Source: Crossaster papposus | Taxonomy: Eukaryota > Echinodermata > Asteroidea > Velatida > Solasteridae | Direction of reading: 5' to 3' | NCBI GenBank assembly: GCA_037893245.1 | Contig: JBAIAA010000409.1 | Span: 2,657,001-2,721,000 of the forward strand | DNA: 64,000 nucleotides | Part shown: positions 10,590 to 21,909 of the stretch, piece by piece | How positions within the stretch are numbered: the first letter of the stretch is position 1 | Layout of the letters: each line of letters begins with the position of its first letter | Notes under the pieces: model-generated | Seen by the model: the letters and a program-made list of their open reading frames with translations, nothing else | What the model was told of the DNA's origin: nothing | Databases searched by the model: none | Program-made: the position numbers and the translations under genes

Positions 10590-10855
10590 ATATTATTGTT
10601 ATTATTATAATTTTTCTGGTACTGAAACCAAGATTGCCCTAGATAGCCACTGTAAGCTCGCAACCCTGAAAAAACCCATACAGAAGACATTGAGAAGAAA
10701 TGTACAGTTTTAGAGGTGGGAGGAAAACCCATGGAATCGGGAAGGGACTTGAAAAAAAACCAATCCACTTGTGGACCAAGCCGGGAATCGAACCTGGGCC
10801 ACAGTGGTGGAAGGTGAGGAAAGTAACCACTACACCATCCTGACTTCCCTAGATG
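10590..10855 (-). repeat. tRNA-derived SINE
   Basis: On the - strand the head at about 10852-10760 has box A-like TGGTGTAGTGGTTA and box B GGTTCGATTCCCGG. A unique body follows (CATGGGTTTTCCTCCCACC and more). The 3' tail is a run of (ATA/ATT) repeats near 10593-10613, similar to the tails of the L2-like LINEs in this window. Layout and tail fit a SINE mobilised by such a LINE; the partner is inferred. Confidence 0.75.
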
Positions 10856-11794
10856 GCAGTGTTGTAGACAAAAGGGCTGCGTTTTACCCATGCAAATGTT
10901 CGCCAACGTTCACTTATTTTTTGTGCACGTCTAATTGAACATTTTCCATGTAGTTTTTGTAAATTGACTTAACCTTGCGACGTGCGGCCATTTTGTTTTT
11001 ACACGAACGAGTGTCCGTACTTTTTTCAAAGTCGGTTGTATTTCGTGTATAACCCTAATGCTGTGCGTTTTATGGCTTTATATGTCAACACAGTACTTTC
11101 CCATAGTGTCGGAATATATTCGATCCCAGCTGGTGTTGTTAAATGGGGCAAGGCAACAAGAGCATGATTAATTGCTTGGTCTGGTAAACCCAGACTTGAA
11201 TAGCCCCCTTTATGTAGACAAAGTAATGAGATACTCCTGGGGCAGCACTTTCCTTTGCAAAAAACTGGGTCATCAGCGGTTCAACCAGGGTTCAATCAGC
11301 ACTTGCCATGCTTTGAACAGGGAATACATGCAATATGACATTTTTTTTAAACAAATGATGAAAACAAATAAATTGTTTTTTTTACGGCGAAGCGACTTCG
11401 AAAAAAAGTGCGGTGGCACATTGATAGAGTTATTAATAAAATTTCATTGCAACATGCAAGTTGGGTGCTATCAAACTGTGCTACATGTTACCACATTATA
11501 TTGGATAACTAGCATACACGTTATAAGGCAAATGTACACTATAATTTAAATTTGTGATTATTTATTGTTTGTGATACATATGTATACTAGTATAACATTA
11601 ATAGTACCGGTACTTCAATGTATTTTCCCTCATATTTAGAATGCTATTTATACATTTATATATAATTATTTCCAACGACATATTCAATAACACTCCTATG
11701 GTTCGACAGCACAAATATCAACAGTACAAATATCAACAGTCTAGTCTTTTGCATGTGTTTCCTACATGTACATGGAACACAATTGTGCACAGCT
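10856..11794. other. Unassigned intergenic sequence
   Basis: AT-rich, with no conserved coding frame, no clear inverted repeats and no tandem array. Open stretches at about 10982-11549 show no recognisable motif and look like chance frames. Confidence 0.5.
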
Positions 11795-12215
11795 TCAGTG
11801 TATACAGTTGTTAGACAAAACAAAAAGACTGATGGTTTGTGCTGTTTTGGGTTGGATACCCTGTAAACTACAGTGGAGAGGGATTTTTCCAGGGAGATAC
11901 ACACATTTTGAACAAAAACAACACATCCTCATCACTACAGACGATTTACTGCACAATTATTCCCATGGAACATATTTCCATGGAACAGGGAAGCATAGTT
12001 TTTTATTCAGTACAAACAAAATGACTGACTGGTTGTGCTGTTTTGGGTTAGATACTACCCCATGGAGGAATTCTTCCATGGATACCCTGTGAAGTATAGT
12101 AGACAGATATTTTCCCAGGGAGATACTGTAAACACTATGCACAAAAACAGCACATCCTCATCACTACAGTTGATTTACTGCACAATTATTCCCATGGAAC
12201 ATATTCTCATACAAG
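11795..12215. repeat. Tandem duplication, unit about 196 bases
   Basis: Two copies offset by 196 bases share GTGCTGTTTTGGGTT, TTTTCCAGGGAGATAC-like and CACATCCTCATCACTACAG, and end with ATTATTCCCATGGAACATAT. The word CCATGG recurs six or so times. No coding role is evident. Confidence 0.8.
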
Positions 12216-12436
12216 TCCTTCAATTTTATTTAACAGAAGTGTACCAATTAAAATACCTATTTATAAAAATTTAGTTTTTACTCGATGACTGTCACAAAAT
12301 TATATCTCATAAATGTTCAACTTTGTATACAAGTGTTTCACGAGCCACATGTAGATTTTTGGAAGAGAGGGGTCAATTTTAGGCACGATATCTTGTTCAT
12401 CTCATTTCAGTTTCTATACATTAATATGCTATGGTA

Positions 12437-13085
12437 ACGATGTACCCCTCCCTTAGTACCCCTCCCTTAGTACCCCTCCCTTAGTACCCCTCCCTTAGTA
12501 CCCCTCCCTTAGTACCCCTCCCTTAGTACCCCTCCCTTAGTACCCCCCCCTTAGTACCCCATACATATACACTATCTAGACTATTGTTAAGTAACGCACT
12601 TCCCTTAAAAACCTAAAAAGAATTCCTGAGAAACCATAACATTCCGCAAGCACATTCCGCAAGCAAATTATTTGTTTAAACTCCGACTTTTACACACTAT
12701 TTTCCATATACCCAGCACGATATAAGACCGAGGTACCCCTCCCTTAGTACCCCTCCCTTAGTACCCCTCCCTTAGTACCCCTCCCTTAGTACCCCACCCT
12801 TAGTACCCCACCCTTAGTACCCCACCCTTAGTACCCCACCCTTAGTAAGTACCCCACCCTTAGTAAGTACCCCACCCTTAGTACGTACCCCTCCCTTAGT
12901 ACGTACCCCTCCCTTAGTACGTAGGCCTACCCCTCCCTTAGTACGTAGGCCTACCCCTCCCTTAGTACGTACCCCACCCTTAGTACCCCATACATATACA
13001 CTCTCTAGACTATTAAGTAACGCACTACCCTTACAAACCTAAAAGGAATTCCTGAGAAACCATAACATTCCGCAAGCACATTGAC
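12437..13085. repeat. 14-base CCTTAG-type minisatellite in two blocks with shared flank
   Basis: Blocks at about 12442-12560 and 12733-12988 repeat TACCCCTCCCTTAG, the second with variants (CCACCC, inserted ACGT or AGGCCT). After each block the same flank follows (ATACATATACAC, TAAGTAACGCACT, GAATTCCTGAGAAACCATAA, CATTCCGCAAGCACATT), so a whole segment of array plus flank was duplicated. Confidence 0.9.
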
Positions 13086-15059
13086 CACCACAAAAAGGGG
13101 AGGGGGGGTCCTCCGTTTCGTATCTTGTTTGATATGATAATGTCGACTTTTCTAAAAAGAATGAAGTCACAATAGCAGTTTACTACAAGGTTTATTAAAC
13201 ATGAGTAAAAACATGAGTAAACACTATCTCCGTCGACTTTCAGTTTCTCTGCTGCTACTGGCTGAAGCTGGTCCAGGGGATTTCTTTTTTTCGTCCAGGA
13301 AGTCCACACTCGTCAGCATATTTTTGGAAAGAATAATCGGAATCCCAATTCAAATCAGAAAAGTTTCACATGCAGCATATAGAAGAGCTAAACATTGCAC
13401 CGGTTCTCCATGTTCACGGTCAAATACACACCGCTATATTATTGGATTAATACAATTTATATTGATCTATTAGACTTGCATGCTTCATAAAACATTATTA
13501 AAATTGTTTTCTTTTCTGTTTTCACTAAGTTTCTCATTAAACTTTGATAAACTTTTACCAGCAATATAAAATAATGTATGATGAATAAATGAATAACGGT
13601 ATACCGCGCCTCCGCACAAACATACTTGGTTGTACGGGTGTGTAACGATACGCATTCTTTATTCACATATTATTCAAACAAGTGAAGTTGATTCGCGGTT
13701 TTCATCTTAGCTAAATTGTTACAATTACAAACCCACTTCAGTTATATTGGTCCTCAAAACTCCCCAGAGCTTGATTACGCGAGATCCTCGTGAAACTCCC
13801 TGCATGTTAATTACGCGTATAATATATTGGAAACTATACCATAATTCATGTCTTTTCACGTCCACTCAACTGGCTTCGCGCCTCGTAAATTCGTAATTAC
13901 GTAATTCGTAATATGTCACCACCCTATATAACAATTTGTTTTATTAAGAAAATACATGTGGTTGGCCGACATAAACCAAAAAGAAAACTTGTGACAGTCG
14001 CGTTAATGATGTATTACACATGCTCTTTATACGTTAAATCGTATACGTTTGGTAATAATTACTACAAAAACGAATGGTAATAACAACTTACTTGGTAAGA
14101 AGTACAGCAGCTTTGGATAGTATAATGCATTATAAGACACTTTTACTTCAAAGTACTGCGGTTATGAAAAAAGATATCACTTTTTATCCTCAAAAAATTG
14201 AATCTGAGAAGCGTTACTGCCGTGACGTTTCTCAGATTGTGTATTCCAATGCAGATGATTCTTCCTGCGTTGACATAACCGCTCTAGAAGTTCGGCAATA
14301 TCTCATATCTATAACAACTATATTGGATAGAAACAAACAGTGGGCCAATCACCAAACGTATACGATCCCTTTAAAAATACTATCATTAACAAAGTCTAGT
14401 ATAGTGTGTCTAAAAAATGCAAACACAATATAATGGAATGCCGCACGTAGAATGTGCAACCAACATAGATAATAAAGGTTTGGTTTGAAATATACATATG
14501 TTTACATCAAAATGAGACATCAAACGGCCAAATAATGATAATGTTTGACAGGGTTGTGGGTAATTTCCCAAGAGGTAACATTGACGGGACCAAGTTTTGA
14601 ATTTTAGGCATTTGGACACCGGTAGCCCTATGTTTGGACACCGGTAGCCCTATGTTTGGACAATTGCCTGGCCTACACTGCAAAATCTGCTTTTAGCGAG
14701 TAAACAAAATTCATGTTTAGTATGAGGATGTGTAGTGTTTAGCCATTGAACATTGGTGTTTAGAAAATAAACAGGTGCGTTTATCTGATAATCCATTACA
14801 AAGCTTTCGCCCTTTTTTATCGATAAAGCGATTCAGGGTATGGTAGGTATTGTAAAATTAGTTAAACAAACTACATATAAAGCGCGATATGTGGCAGAGA
14901 AAACCCCCCCTCTTTTGTGTTGACCATTGTGTTCCCGGAATCTCAGGAATTCCTTTTAGGTTTCAAGGGGGGATGGGTTAGGTTACAATAGTGTTGAGTG
15001 CGTAAAAAGTATAGGGATAAGAGGGGGGTACCCCTCTGCCACATATCGTGCTGGGTATA
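13086..15059. other. Unassigned sequence with small repeats
   Basis: GGACACCGGTAGCCCTATGT is duplicated in tandem at about 14614-14657. About 14890-15060 contains GAATTCCTTTTAGG and CCACATATCGTGCTGGGTAT, reverse-complement relatives of sequence at 12620-12730 beside the minisatellite, which suggests a dispersed element spanning both places. No gene was recognised. Confidence 0.5.
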
Positions 15060-16370
15060 ACAAACCAAGAAAACCTCCTACAGGCAGCCTCCTCATAGAG
15101 GTGGCAACACAAACCCAAAGCCAGAACATCAAAATAAAGCAGTTGGCTAACCGGTTACTGTTCAACCACACAAGACGTTGAACAGCAGCAAAGGTGTAAT
15201 AAAAACACGTGAATTAGACGACCAAACAGAGGATGAAATTCTGAGTTATCTAGCAACACAAAGTGTTAACGCTGTTAAAAGGATAACCATCAGGAAAAAA
15301 ATAATAACATTATTGCCAATGGCACATACATTCTGACCTTCAATACAACAATTCCTACGGAGTTCATCAATCTGGGATACCTCAGGATTAAAGTTGAGAA
15401 GTTTATTCCAAACCCACTGAGGTGCTTCCAATGTCAAAAGTTCGGTCATGGTCTACAGGCATGCAGAGGGAAACCCTATTGCTTTCACTGTGGTGAACCT
15501 GACCACAATGGACAAGACTGTCACAGAGATCCAAAATGCAAGAACTGTCAGGGTGACCATGGCTTCTTCAAGAGATTGTCCAGTGTGGAAAATGGAAAAA
15601 CAAGCTCAATATCTGAAAGCTATGAACAGCATCGGCTATTTAGAAGCTAAGAATATGGCTAAAGCTCACACATCTGACAAACCTACATAGGCTATGCAGC
15701 AGCAGCAGCAATAACGGCAACGACACGACTTAAAGAAACTCGCAATATGGAGTGCCAAACAAAGCTCACCTGGATTACAACTGAAAAGCCGGTTAACTAC
15801 ACACCAACCACAGAACAAAAACGACCTCCAACCAAATCATCCAGCTGCCAGACCGATCCAGTTAATCTGGAAAACCTTCAAACCAAAACACGCCTTACTA
15901 CTGATAAGACAACAAATCAACCATCTATCAGTATAGTAACACTAAGGAAAAACCGGAAAACCTCCAAACCAAAACACGCCCTGCCACTGATAAGACAACA
16001 AATCAACCATCTACCAGTAGTAACTCAAAGAAAAAACCATCAGGAAAACCCCCTAATAAGAAAACAAACCCTGAATCCAGTAACCGAACCAAAAAAGGCA
16101 ACAAAAACCCAACTAATCTACAACACAAATACAGTAGTCTAGATGATGAAGCCGAAGAGGACATGGATGTATACTATACGGAACGACAGCAAATATCTAC
16201 TAAATCAAAGAATAGAACAAGAAGTAGATCTCCCTGCAGATCTAATTTTAAATAAAATTTTCTCTGACATAACCAGCTGCATTACCCACAACTTAAATGA
16301 ACAAAACCAAAATTATTCAGCCTATACATTTTATTTTCACAATCTATATACATGTATTATAATTTACTAG
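15060..16370 (+). pseudogene. LINE ORF1 (gag-like, CCHC zinc knuckles), broken
   Basis: At about 15412-15580 the + strand encodes three zinc-knuckle blocks in a row: CFQCQKFGHGLQAC, CFHCGEPDHNGQDC and CKNCQGDHG. These follow a GYLRIKVEKFIPNPLR stretch and are followed, one frame over, by DCPVWKMEKQ and GYLEAKNMAK. This order is typical of ORF1 in I/Jockey-type LINEs of invertebrates. Downstream parts (SSCQTDPVNLENL, RTRSRSP near 16200) fit the acidic, Arg/Ser-rich end of such an ORF1. Several frameshifts and stops interrupt it, and the endonuclease/RT ORF that should follow is missing. Clade is uncertain. Confidence 0.7.
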
Positions 16371-16691
16371 ACAGTTAAACAGGGGGCCCTATTAGTCCTG
16401 GAGGACTGGGTCCGGTTGCACCAAACATGTCCTACATGCTTGTCGTAAGATAAGAAATTTAGGACAACCCTAAGACATGTCGTAACTGCGGTTGCACCTA
16501 AAAGCTTATAGGCTTGTCCTAAAATGCATATCTTACGACACGTCGTAGGACATGTCCTAGTGTATACTTATAACTGTATTGGGCCCGACGCAGGTCATAA
16601 TCCCGAAATTAGATAGAAACTGTACACAGCATGTTTCCAATCACTTATGTTTTATTCAGATAATTAGTGATTGTTTACAAATGCATATATG

Positions 16692-16860
16692 TCACCAATT
16701 CATTTCATCATAATTAAATTGGTTGTATTCCCAGGGTCCTTTGCTATGGTTACCGTCACTCTTCAATTTATCGATCTTTAAATTCATATAACGAAGCTTT
16801 GCATCTTGGACTTTTTTCTGAAGAGTGAGTAATTCCATATAGTTGCCTCGTGTTCCTTCC
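16692..16860 (-). pseudogene. Harbinger second ORF (Myb/SANT-type partner?), C-terminal tail
   Basis: Encodes KVQDAKLRYMNLKIDKLKS then GPWEYNQFNYDEMNW and a stop. The inverted copy at 19595-19795 preserves KKVQDAKLRYMNLK and FDYDEMNW. PIF/Harbinger elements normally carry a second ORF with a Myb/SANT DNA-binding domain beside the transposase. Position and orientation suggest this is its lysine-rich, helical C-terminus, but the Myb domain itself is deleted, so the assignment rests on context. Confidence 0.5.
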
Positions 16861-16869
16861 TGAACATTT

Positions 16870-17204
16870 CCAATTGCGAAGGAAATTGCAACAACCAGTG
16901 TCGAAAGATGCATTGGAGTACGAAAACGTAGGTGGGCATGTCTTCGACATCTAAGACTGCAGCCTATTGAAAAGATATGCCAGGTAATAGTTGTAACGGC
17001 TATGCTTCACAACTTCGCCAGACATTTGCCTCTTGAAGACGAAGATGGGCAGATGTGTGCAGAGCCAATGGATGAGCATCCCGACGACAACGAGTGGCCT
17101 GACAATGATGATGACCCAAATCATGAAGGGAATGCCCAAAGAAACCAAATTGTAGACTTATTGAGGGCTGAACGATTTCCCTATTTCAACCACGAACAGA
17201 AATA
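16870..17204 (+). pseudogene. Harbinger transposase, C-terminal third
   Basis: Reads SVERCIGVRKRRWACLRHLR, QVIVVTAMLHNFARHLPLED and an acidic tail to a stop at 17202-17204. ERxxGxxKxRFxxL with the third catalytic acid (E of VERC), followed by the AxxLHNFA block, is the signature of PIF/Harbinger DDE transposases (DDE_Tnp_4, HARBI1-like). The N-terminal two catalytic Asp residues are deleted. No frameshift is evident in the retained part. Confidence 0.85.
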
Positions 17205-17770
17205 ACAGTTAAAGAAATCAACCCAGATACATTTTTCTTAAAAAAATAATTAATTTTGATACACCAATCAAGCATGTCAATAAAGAGCATGTTCTCTCTC
17301 ACTCATTGTAAACAAAAACAGAATTACTTTCTTTTTGACTCGCCAATTTGTAGATTTAACAATTTCACTTTGTTGGACCCTGTTTTTGTTTTGTATTCAT
17401 TGCTATAATTGTTGTTTTTTAGTAGAAACAATTAAAGCATATGAACGAAATCTAAACAGTTAATCCCATGTGCAGTCTCAGAAAACGTCTTTTAAAATTT
17501 CTGTCTGGTTCTTCTTTTCCCTCAGCTACTGATTTTATGAAGGATTTCTTGATAACTTATTGCTTAGCCGTTTTTTACACGAAATTCGTGTTATCTAATT
17601 ACAAAAACTCTTCTAATGTGAAGCTAAATATTGTTTTTATAATTATTTCTTTCACAACCAAATGGTGATAAAACATGCAGAAGTATTGTTTTCAATCTTT
17701 TCCTTAACAGAATCCTAAACGACATTGTACTTCAACCTGAACATATTGCCGCGTATGGCTACCCTAACTA
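17205..17770. other. Harbinger 3' non-coding interior
   Basis: AT-rich sequence between the transposase stop and the subterminal repeats. It is retained in reverse complement in copy 2 (about 18720-19260), so it belongs to the element. No gene seen. Confidence 0.65.
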
Positions 17771-18474
17771 TTTAAGTCACCTCCCCACTAGACGTAATTT
17801 TATGTCGTAAATCCATGTCCTACTAATGCGTAAGTTGTGATGGTGCAACAGTTGTGTCGTAATGTCTTTCGGTTGCACGAAAGTTGTCTTACACCACACG
17901 TAAGTCAGAATGCGTACGGCAAGGAAGTTAGTACATGTCGTAAGACATCGATGGTGCAACCAATTTTCGTTCGTAACTTTAGTACAGCACTTAAGACCGT
18001 TGGTGCAACCGGCCCCAGACACTCGGTGCAATAAGCCATTTGCGCGTGACCCCGAGTTAAATTTGAATAACATCTGGTACACAGACTTGCTCACACAGCT
18101 TGGCACAGTTTAACTTTGAATTCTCCAGACCAAAGACGCTGTTGCTATATCACGTGATTCGGGGCAAGCCTTACGCGTCATGTCTTTTTGCCATTCTCAC
18201 CTATTGTAAACAATGTATTGGTGCTGAGCGTCTCTTACGTAACTATGCAAAAGTTTGCCCCGAATCACGTGATATAGCAACAGTGTCTTTGGTCTGGAGA
18301 ATTTAAAGTTAAACTGTGCCAAGCTGTGTTAACAAGTCAGTGTACTAGATATTATTTAAATTTAACTCGGGGTCACGCGCAAATGGCTTATTGTCCCCTC
18401 ATCGCCCGGAGGTATGTGGACCTGTGAAAATACCGGCGGGGTCCGGGCCCTTAAACTGCAAGGGAAACGGCCGG

Positions 18475-20027
18475 CCTTAAGTGCTGTACTAAAGTTACAA
18501 AAGAAAATGGGTTGCACCATCGATGTCCTACGACGTGTACTAACTTCCTTGCCGTACGCATTCTGACTTACGTGTGGCGTCAGACAACTTTCGTGCAACC
18601 GAAAGACATTACGAAACAACTGTTGCACCATCACAACTTACGCATTAGTAGGACATGAATTTACGACATAAAATTACGTCTAGTGGGGAGGTGACTTAAA
18701 TAGGTAGGGTAGCCATACGCGGCAATATGTTCGGGTTGAAGTACAATGTCGTTTAGGATTTTGTTAGGGAAAATATTGAAAACAATACTTCTGCATGTTT
18801 TATCACCATTTGATTGTGAAAAACAAAATTATATAAACAATATTTAGCTTCACATTAGAAGAGTTTTTGTACTTTGATAACACGAATTTCGTGTAAAAAA
18901 CGGCTAAGCAATAAGTTATCAAGAAATCCTTCATAAAATCAGTAACCAAGGGAAAAAAAGAACCAAACAAAATTTTTTAAAAGACGTTTTCTGAGACTGC
19001 ACATGGGATTAACTGTTTAGATTTCGTTCAAATGCTCTAAATGTTTCTACAAAAAAATAACAATTATAGCAATGAATACAAACTGAACAACAAAACAAAA
19101 AAAGGTCCAACAAAGTGAAATTGTTAAATCTACAACTCGGATTTGTTTTAATCGAAACGGAACACGGCGAGTGTTCTTTATGCTCTTTATTGACATGCTT
19201 GATTGGTGTATCAAAATTAATTACTTTTTAAAGAAAAATGTATCCGGGTCGCTATCTTTAACCCTGTACTTTTGAACTGTTGTTTCTGTTCATGGTTGAA
19301 ATAGGGAAATCGTTCAGCCCCTCAATAAGTCTACAATTTGGTTTCTTTGGGCATTCCCTTCATGATTTGGGTCATCATCAATGTCAGGCCACTCGTTGTC
19401 GTTGGGATGCTCATTCATTATCTCTGCATACATCTGTCCATCTTCGTCTTCAAGAGGCAAATGTTTGGCAAAGTTGTGAAGCATAGCCGTTACAACTATT
19501 ACCTGGCAAACCTTTTCAATAGGTTGCAGTCTCAGATGTCGAAGACATACCCACCTACTTTTCCATACTTTAATGCATCTTTCAGCACTGGTTCTTGCAA
19601 TTTTCTTCGCAATTGAAAATGTTCAGGAAGGAACACGAGGCAACTATATGGAATTACTCACTCTTCAGAAAAAAAGTCCAAGATGCAAAGCTTCGTTATA
19701 TGAATTTAAAGATCAATACATTGAAAAATGACGGTAACCACAGCAAAGGACCCTGGGAATACAACCATTTTGATTATGATGAAATGAATTGGTGACATAC
19801 TTGAATTTGTAAACAATCACTAATTATCTGAATAAAACATAAGTGATTAAAAACATCAGTTTCTATCTAATTTCGGGATTGTAACCTGCTTCGTTCCCAA
19901 TACAGTTATAATTATACACTACAGGACATGTCCTACGGCGTGTCGTAAGATATGCATTTTAGGACAAGCCTATAAGCTTTTCGGTGCAACCGCAGTTACG
20001 ACATGTCTTAGGGTGGTCCTAAATTGC
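18475..20027 (-). mobile_element. PIF/Harbinger deletion derivative, copy 2 (inverted)
   Basis: Same joined-tail structure as copy 1. On the - strand about 19600-19280 encodes AERCIKVWKSRWVCLRHLR and VVTAMLHNFAKHLPLEDEDG. On the + strand about 19610-19795 encodes the partner tail ending FDYDEMNW. The two copies differ by scattered substitutions and small indels, so they are not a recent hairpin copy. The inner terminal repeat is replaced by GC-rich sequence, and the outer one is cut off beside a LINE tail. Confidence 0.8.
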
Positions 20028-20380
20028 CAATTACGCTTATCTACGGAGTAATAACTTGCTTGCCACTATAATGTGGAGCCGGACGGGAATTTCCCCTTCT
20101 CTTCCCCCCCCCCCCCTAAGTTTTTTTGCGGGTTTTTGCCCATCTCGTAAATCAGAATTAGTATCAATGTTTTGTATTCCTGTCAATATCCTTGTATGTC
20201 TGTGAATATTCTGTTTGTAATTTTGTGTAAAAGTTGTTGTATTTATATGTACATGTATTTGTTATTTTATTTAATGATGTATGCAGGGTCCCAATGAAAA
20301 CCAGTTTTTAAACTGTTTGGGCACACCCTGGGTAAATAAATGGAATAAATAAATAAATAAATAAATAAACACTTGCTCAC
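20028..20380 (+). mobile_element. 5'-truncated LINE 3' end with (AATAA) tail
   Basis: GGGTCCCAATGAAAACCAGT, a short hairpin-like AACTGTTTGGGCACACCCTGGG and then AATAAATAAATAAATAAATAA form the typical 3' end of CR1/L2-group LINEs. Only the 3' untranslated part remains. It abuts the truncated outer end of Harbinger copy 2, so its insertion or a linked deletion may have removed that terminal repeat. Confidence 0.65.
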
Positions 20381-20732
20381 CAAACAAAATCACTCAACCA
20401 TAAATTCGCGACACCGTTTCATCGACCCATATTGTTCACGAAATATTTCATTTAAAAAAATCTTGTTTAACAATAAGGCTAAATCTTTTTTCTACTTCAC
20501 TTTTGAATAAAATTGTTGTTTTAAAGAAAATTATCGGACAAATTTCGAATTTTGGTGTCTAATCTCATAAATACCATTTTACTTAGAGAGTTATGCATAC
20601 GTAGCAAAATAGGGAGCACTTTTTTGAAGACTGCGTACTGACTGATGTAGGTTACACAGTCTACATATGGCATTACGTTATTATATATTTTGTTTGCATT
20701 TTTGTTTTGTTTTAGACACACTCTATTATGTA
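20381..20732. other. Short unassigned spacer
   Basis: AT-rich sequence between the LINE tail and the LTR. No gene or repeat border seen. Confidence 0.5.
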
Positions 20733-20736
20733 GTAC

Positions 20737-21889
20737 TGTGGCGAACGGCGCAGACTGGTATGCAAGTCTATTCTTTTTACTGTATTGTACATACATTGTA
20801 CTAGTGTAAATGTACGCGACCCACTGGGTTACGTCATTGGTTTTAGCCAATAGGGCAACAGTAAAAGCCATGTGCTAGCCTCGCGCTCCAACACATGGTT
20901 TAGGTAGAATTTGTGCCCGCTTCTTTATTGTATAACGTTAAAAAGAGGTAAGTATACGATTCTTGACTACTTGTGGGGATCACGTGGTTTTTGTGCTGGA
21001 AGCCGAACGATCAACACTGCTCGAGCTGAAAGAACGGATTGCCTGCTGATTGAGAGACAGGTATACGTTATAATCTAGTAAGTTATTCATTGTTCTCTAT
21101 TGCCAGCAAGAACTAGTTTATAATTTTTATTGTATTAATAATTTAGGGTTAACTCACATTGCTGTGTGCTTATCGTGTCCCTGTAATTTCGCTCGGTGCA
21201 AGCAGAGTACAGTGCCATTTTCATTATAAACCACGGGGTTGTTTATTTAGTGCTGGTCACATAATTTAGGGGGCTGAGAAATAGGATACGGGTTGAGCGT
21301 CCGCGTCTGTAAGAAGGCACCCTCAGAACGGAGTTCAGACGGATAGCGAAAGTAAGAGCTCTAATCCGTATCATTTCGGCCCAATTCCAATCAATTGTAT
21401 TATAGTTAGTCACCTCATGTGCGTTACCTATTGTGGGTTACCTCTTGTGGGTTACCTCTTGTGGGTTACCTCTTGTGGGTTACCTCTTGTGGGTTACCTC
21501 TTGTGGGTTACCTCCTGTGGGTTACCTCTTTTGGGTTACTTCTTGTAGGTTACCTCTTGTGGGTTACACTTGCGGGTTACCGATTTAACTAGTTTTTATT
21601 TTAGTCTATATTATTCTAAAAGCCAATATAAATCATGTAAATAATATAAGTCATTACGAGAGTGATTACAACGAGCATAAACGATTTATTGTTCCTTACC
21701 AGAAATGAACTGCCTCTTGTCCATAATTGTATCCTAATTATTGCATGAATCCACTGCTGGATTTCCAATCAACTACAAATCGGTGGCATATTGCTCCTAA
21801 CACGAATCCATGTTCTCGGGCCCTAGATCGCTCTGACGATCTCTGCAGTTCCGACAGGCATAACAAGGAGTCAAGGTAGATCCGCCACA
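20737..21889 (+). repeat. Long terminal repeat of a Ty3/Gypsy fossil (5' type)
   Basis: Begins TGTGGCGAAC and ends GATCCGCCACA, so the tips are inverted (TGTGGCG/CGCCACA). It is followed two bases later by a primer binding site. Length is 1,153 bases, including a 14-base tandem array (GTGGGTTACCTCTT) at about 21424-21580. A related copy of 868 bases lies at 43825-44692. The base quartet before it is GTAC. Confidence 0.85.
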
Positions 21890-21891
21890 AA

Positions 21892-21909
21892 TGGTGTCAA
21901 AAGTGGGAT
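21892..21909 (+). other. Primer binding site (tRNA-Leu type)
   Basis: TGGTGTCAAAAGTGGGAT directly follows the LTR. It resembles the complement of a tRNA-Leu 3' end (TGGTGTCAGAAGTGGGAT), used by many animal Ty3/Gypsy elements. Confidence 0.7.

Larger units (their letters stand above)
16407..18017 (+). mobile_element. PIF/Harbinger deletion derivative, copy 1
   Basis: Terminal inverted repeats TGGGTCCGGTTGCACCAA (16407) and TTGGTGCAACCGGCCCCA (end 18017), flanked by a possible 3-base duplication GAC. Subterminal regions carry many TCCTAAGACATGTCGTAA-type motifs. The interior joins the tail of one gene (16692-16860, - strand) to the tail of the transposase gene (16870-17204, + strand). Both gene heads are gone, so this is a non-autonomous derivative of an element whose two genes pointed outward. 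Confidence 0.8.
16450..20027. repeat. 3.6-kb inverted duplication (palindrome) of the Harbinger element
   Basis: Arms at about 16450-18167 and 18255-20027 are reverse complements with an 87-base spacer. The match runs through the whole element and continues past its inner terminal repeat into flanking sequence (for example TTGCTATATCACGTGATTCG near 18142 and its complement near 18265). The right arm carries unrelated GC-rich sequence (about 18394-18470) where the inner terminal repeat should be, and its outer end stops about 40 bases short. Confidence 0.9.

Noticed and set aside
14074-14433. A 119-codon open frame on the + strand
   Set aside because: No recognisable domain, no splice or repeat context, and composition like the surrounding AT-rich sequence. 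Could be chance.
14074-20027. Host protein-coding exons in the 10-20 kb region
   Set aside because: All recognisable coding sequence there belongs to a LINE ORF1 or the Harbinger copies; no other conserved exon with splice borders was found.
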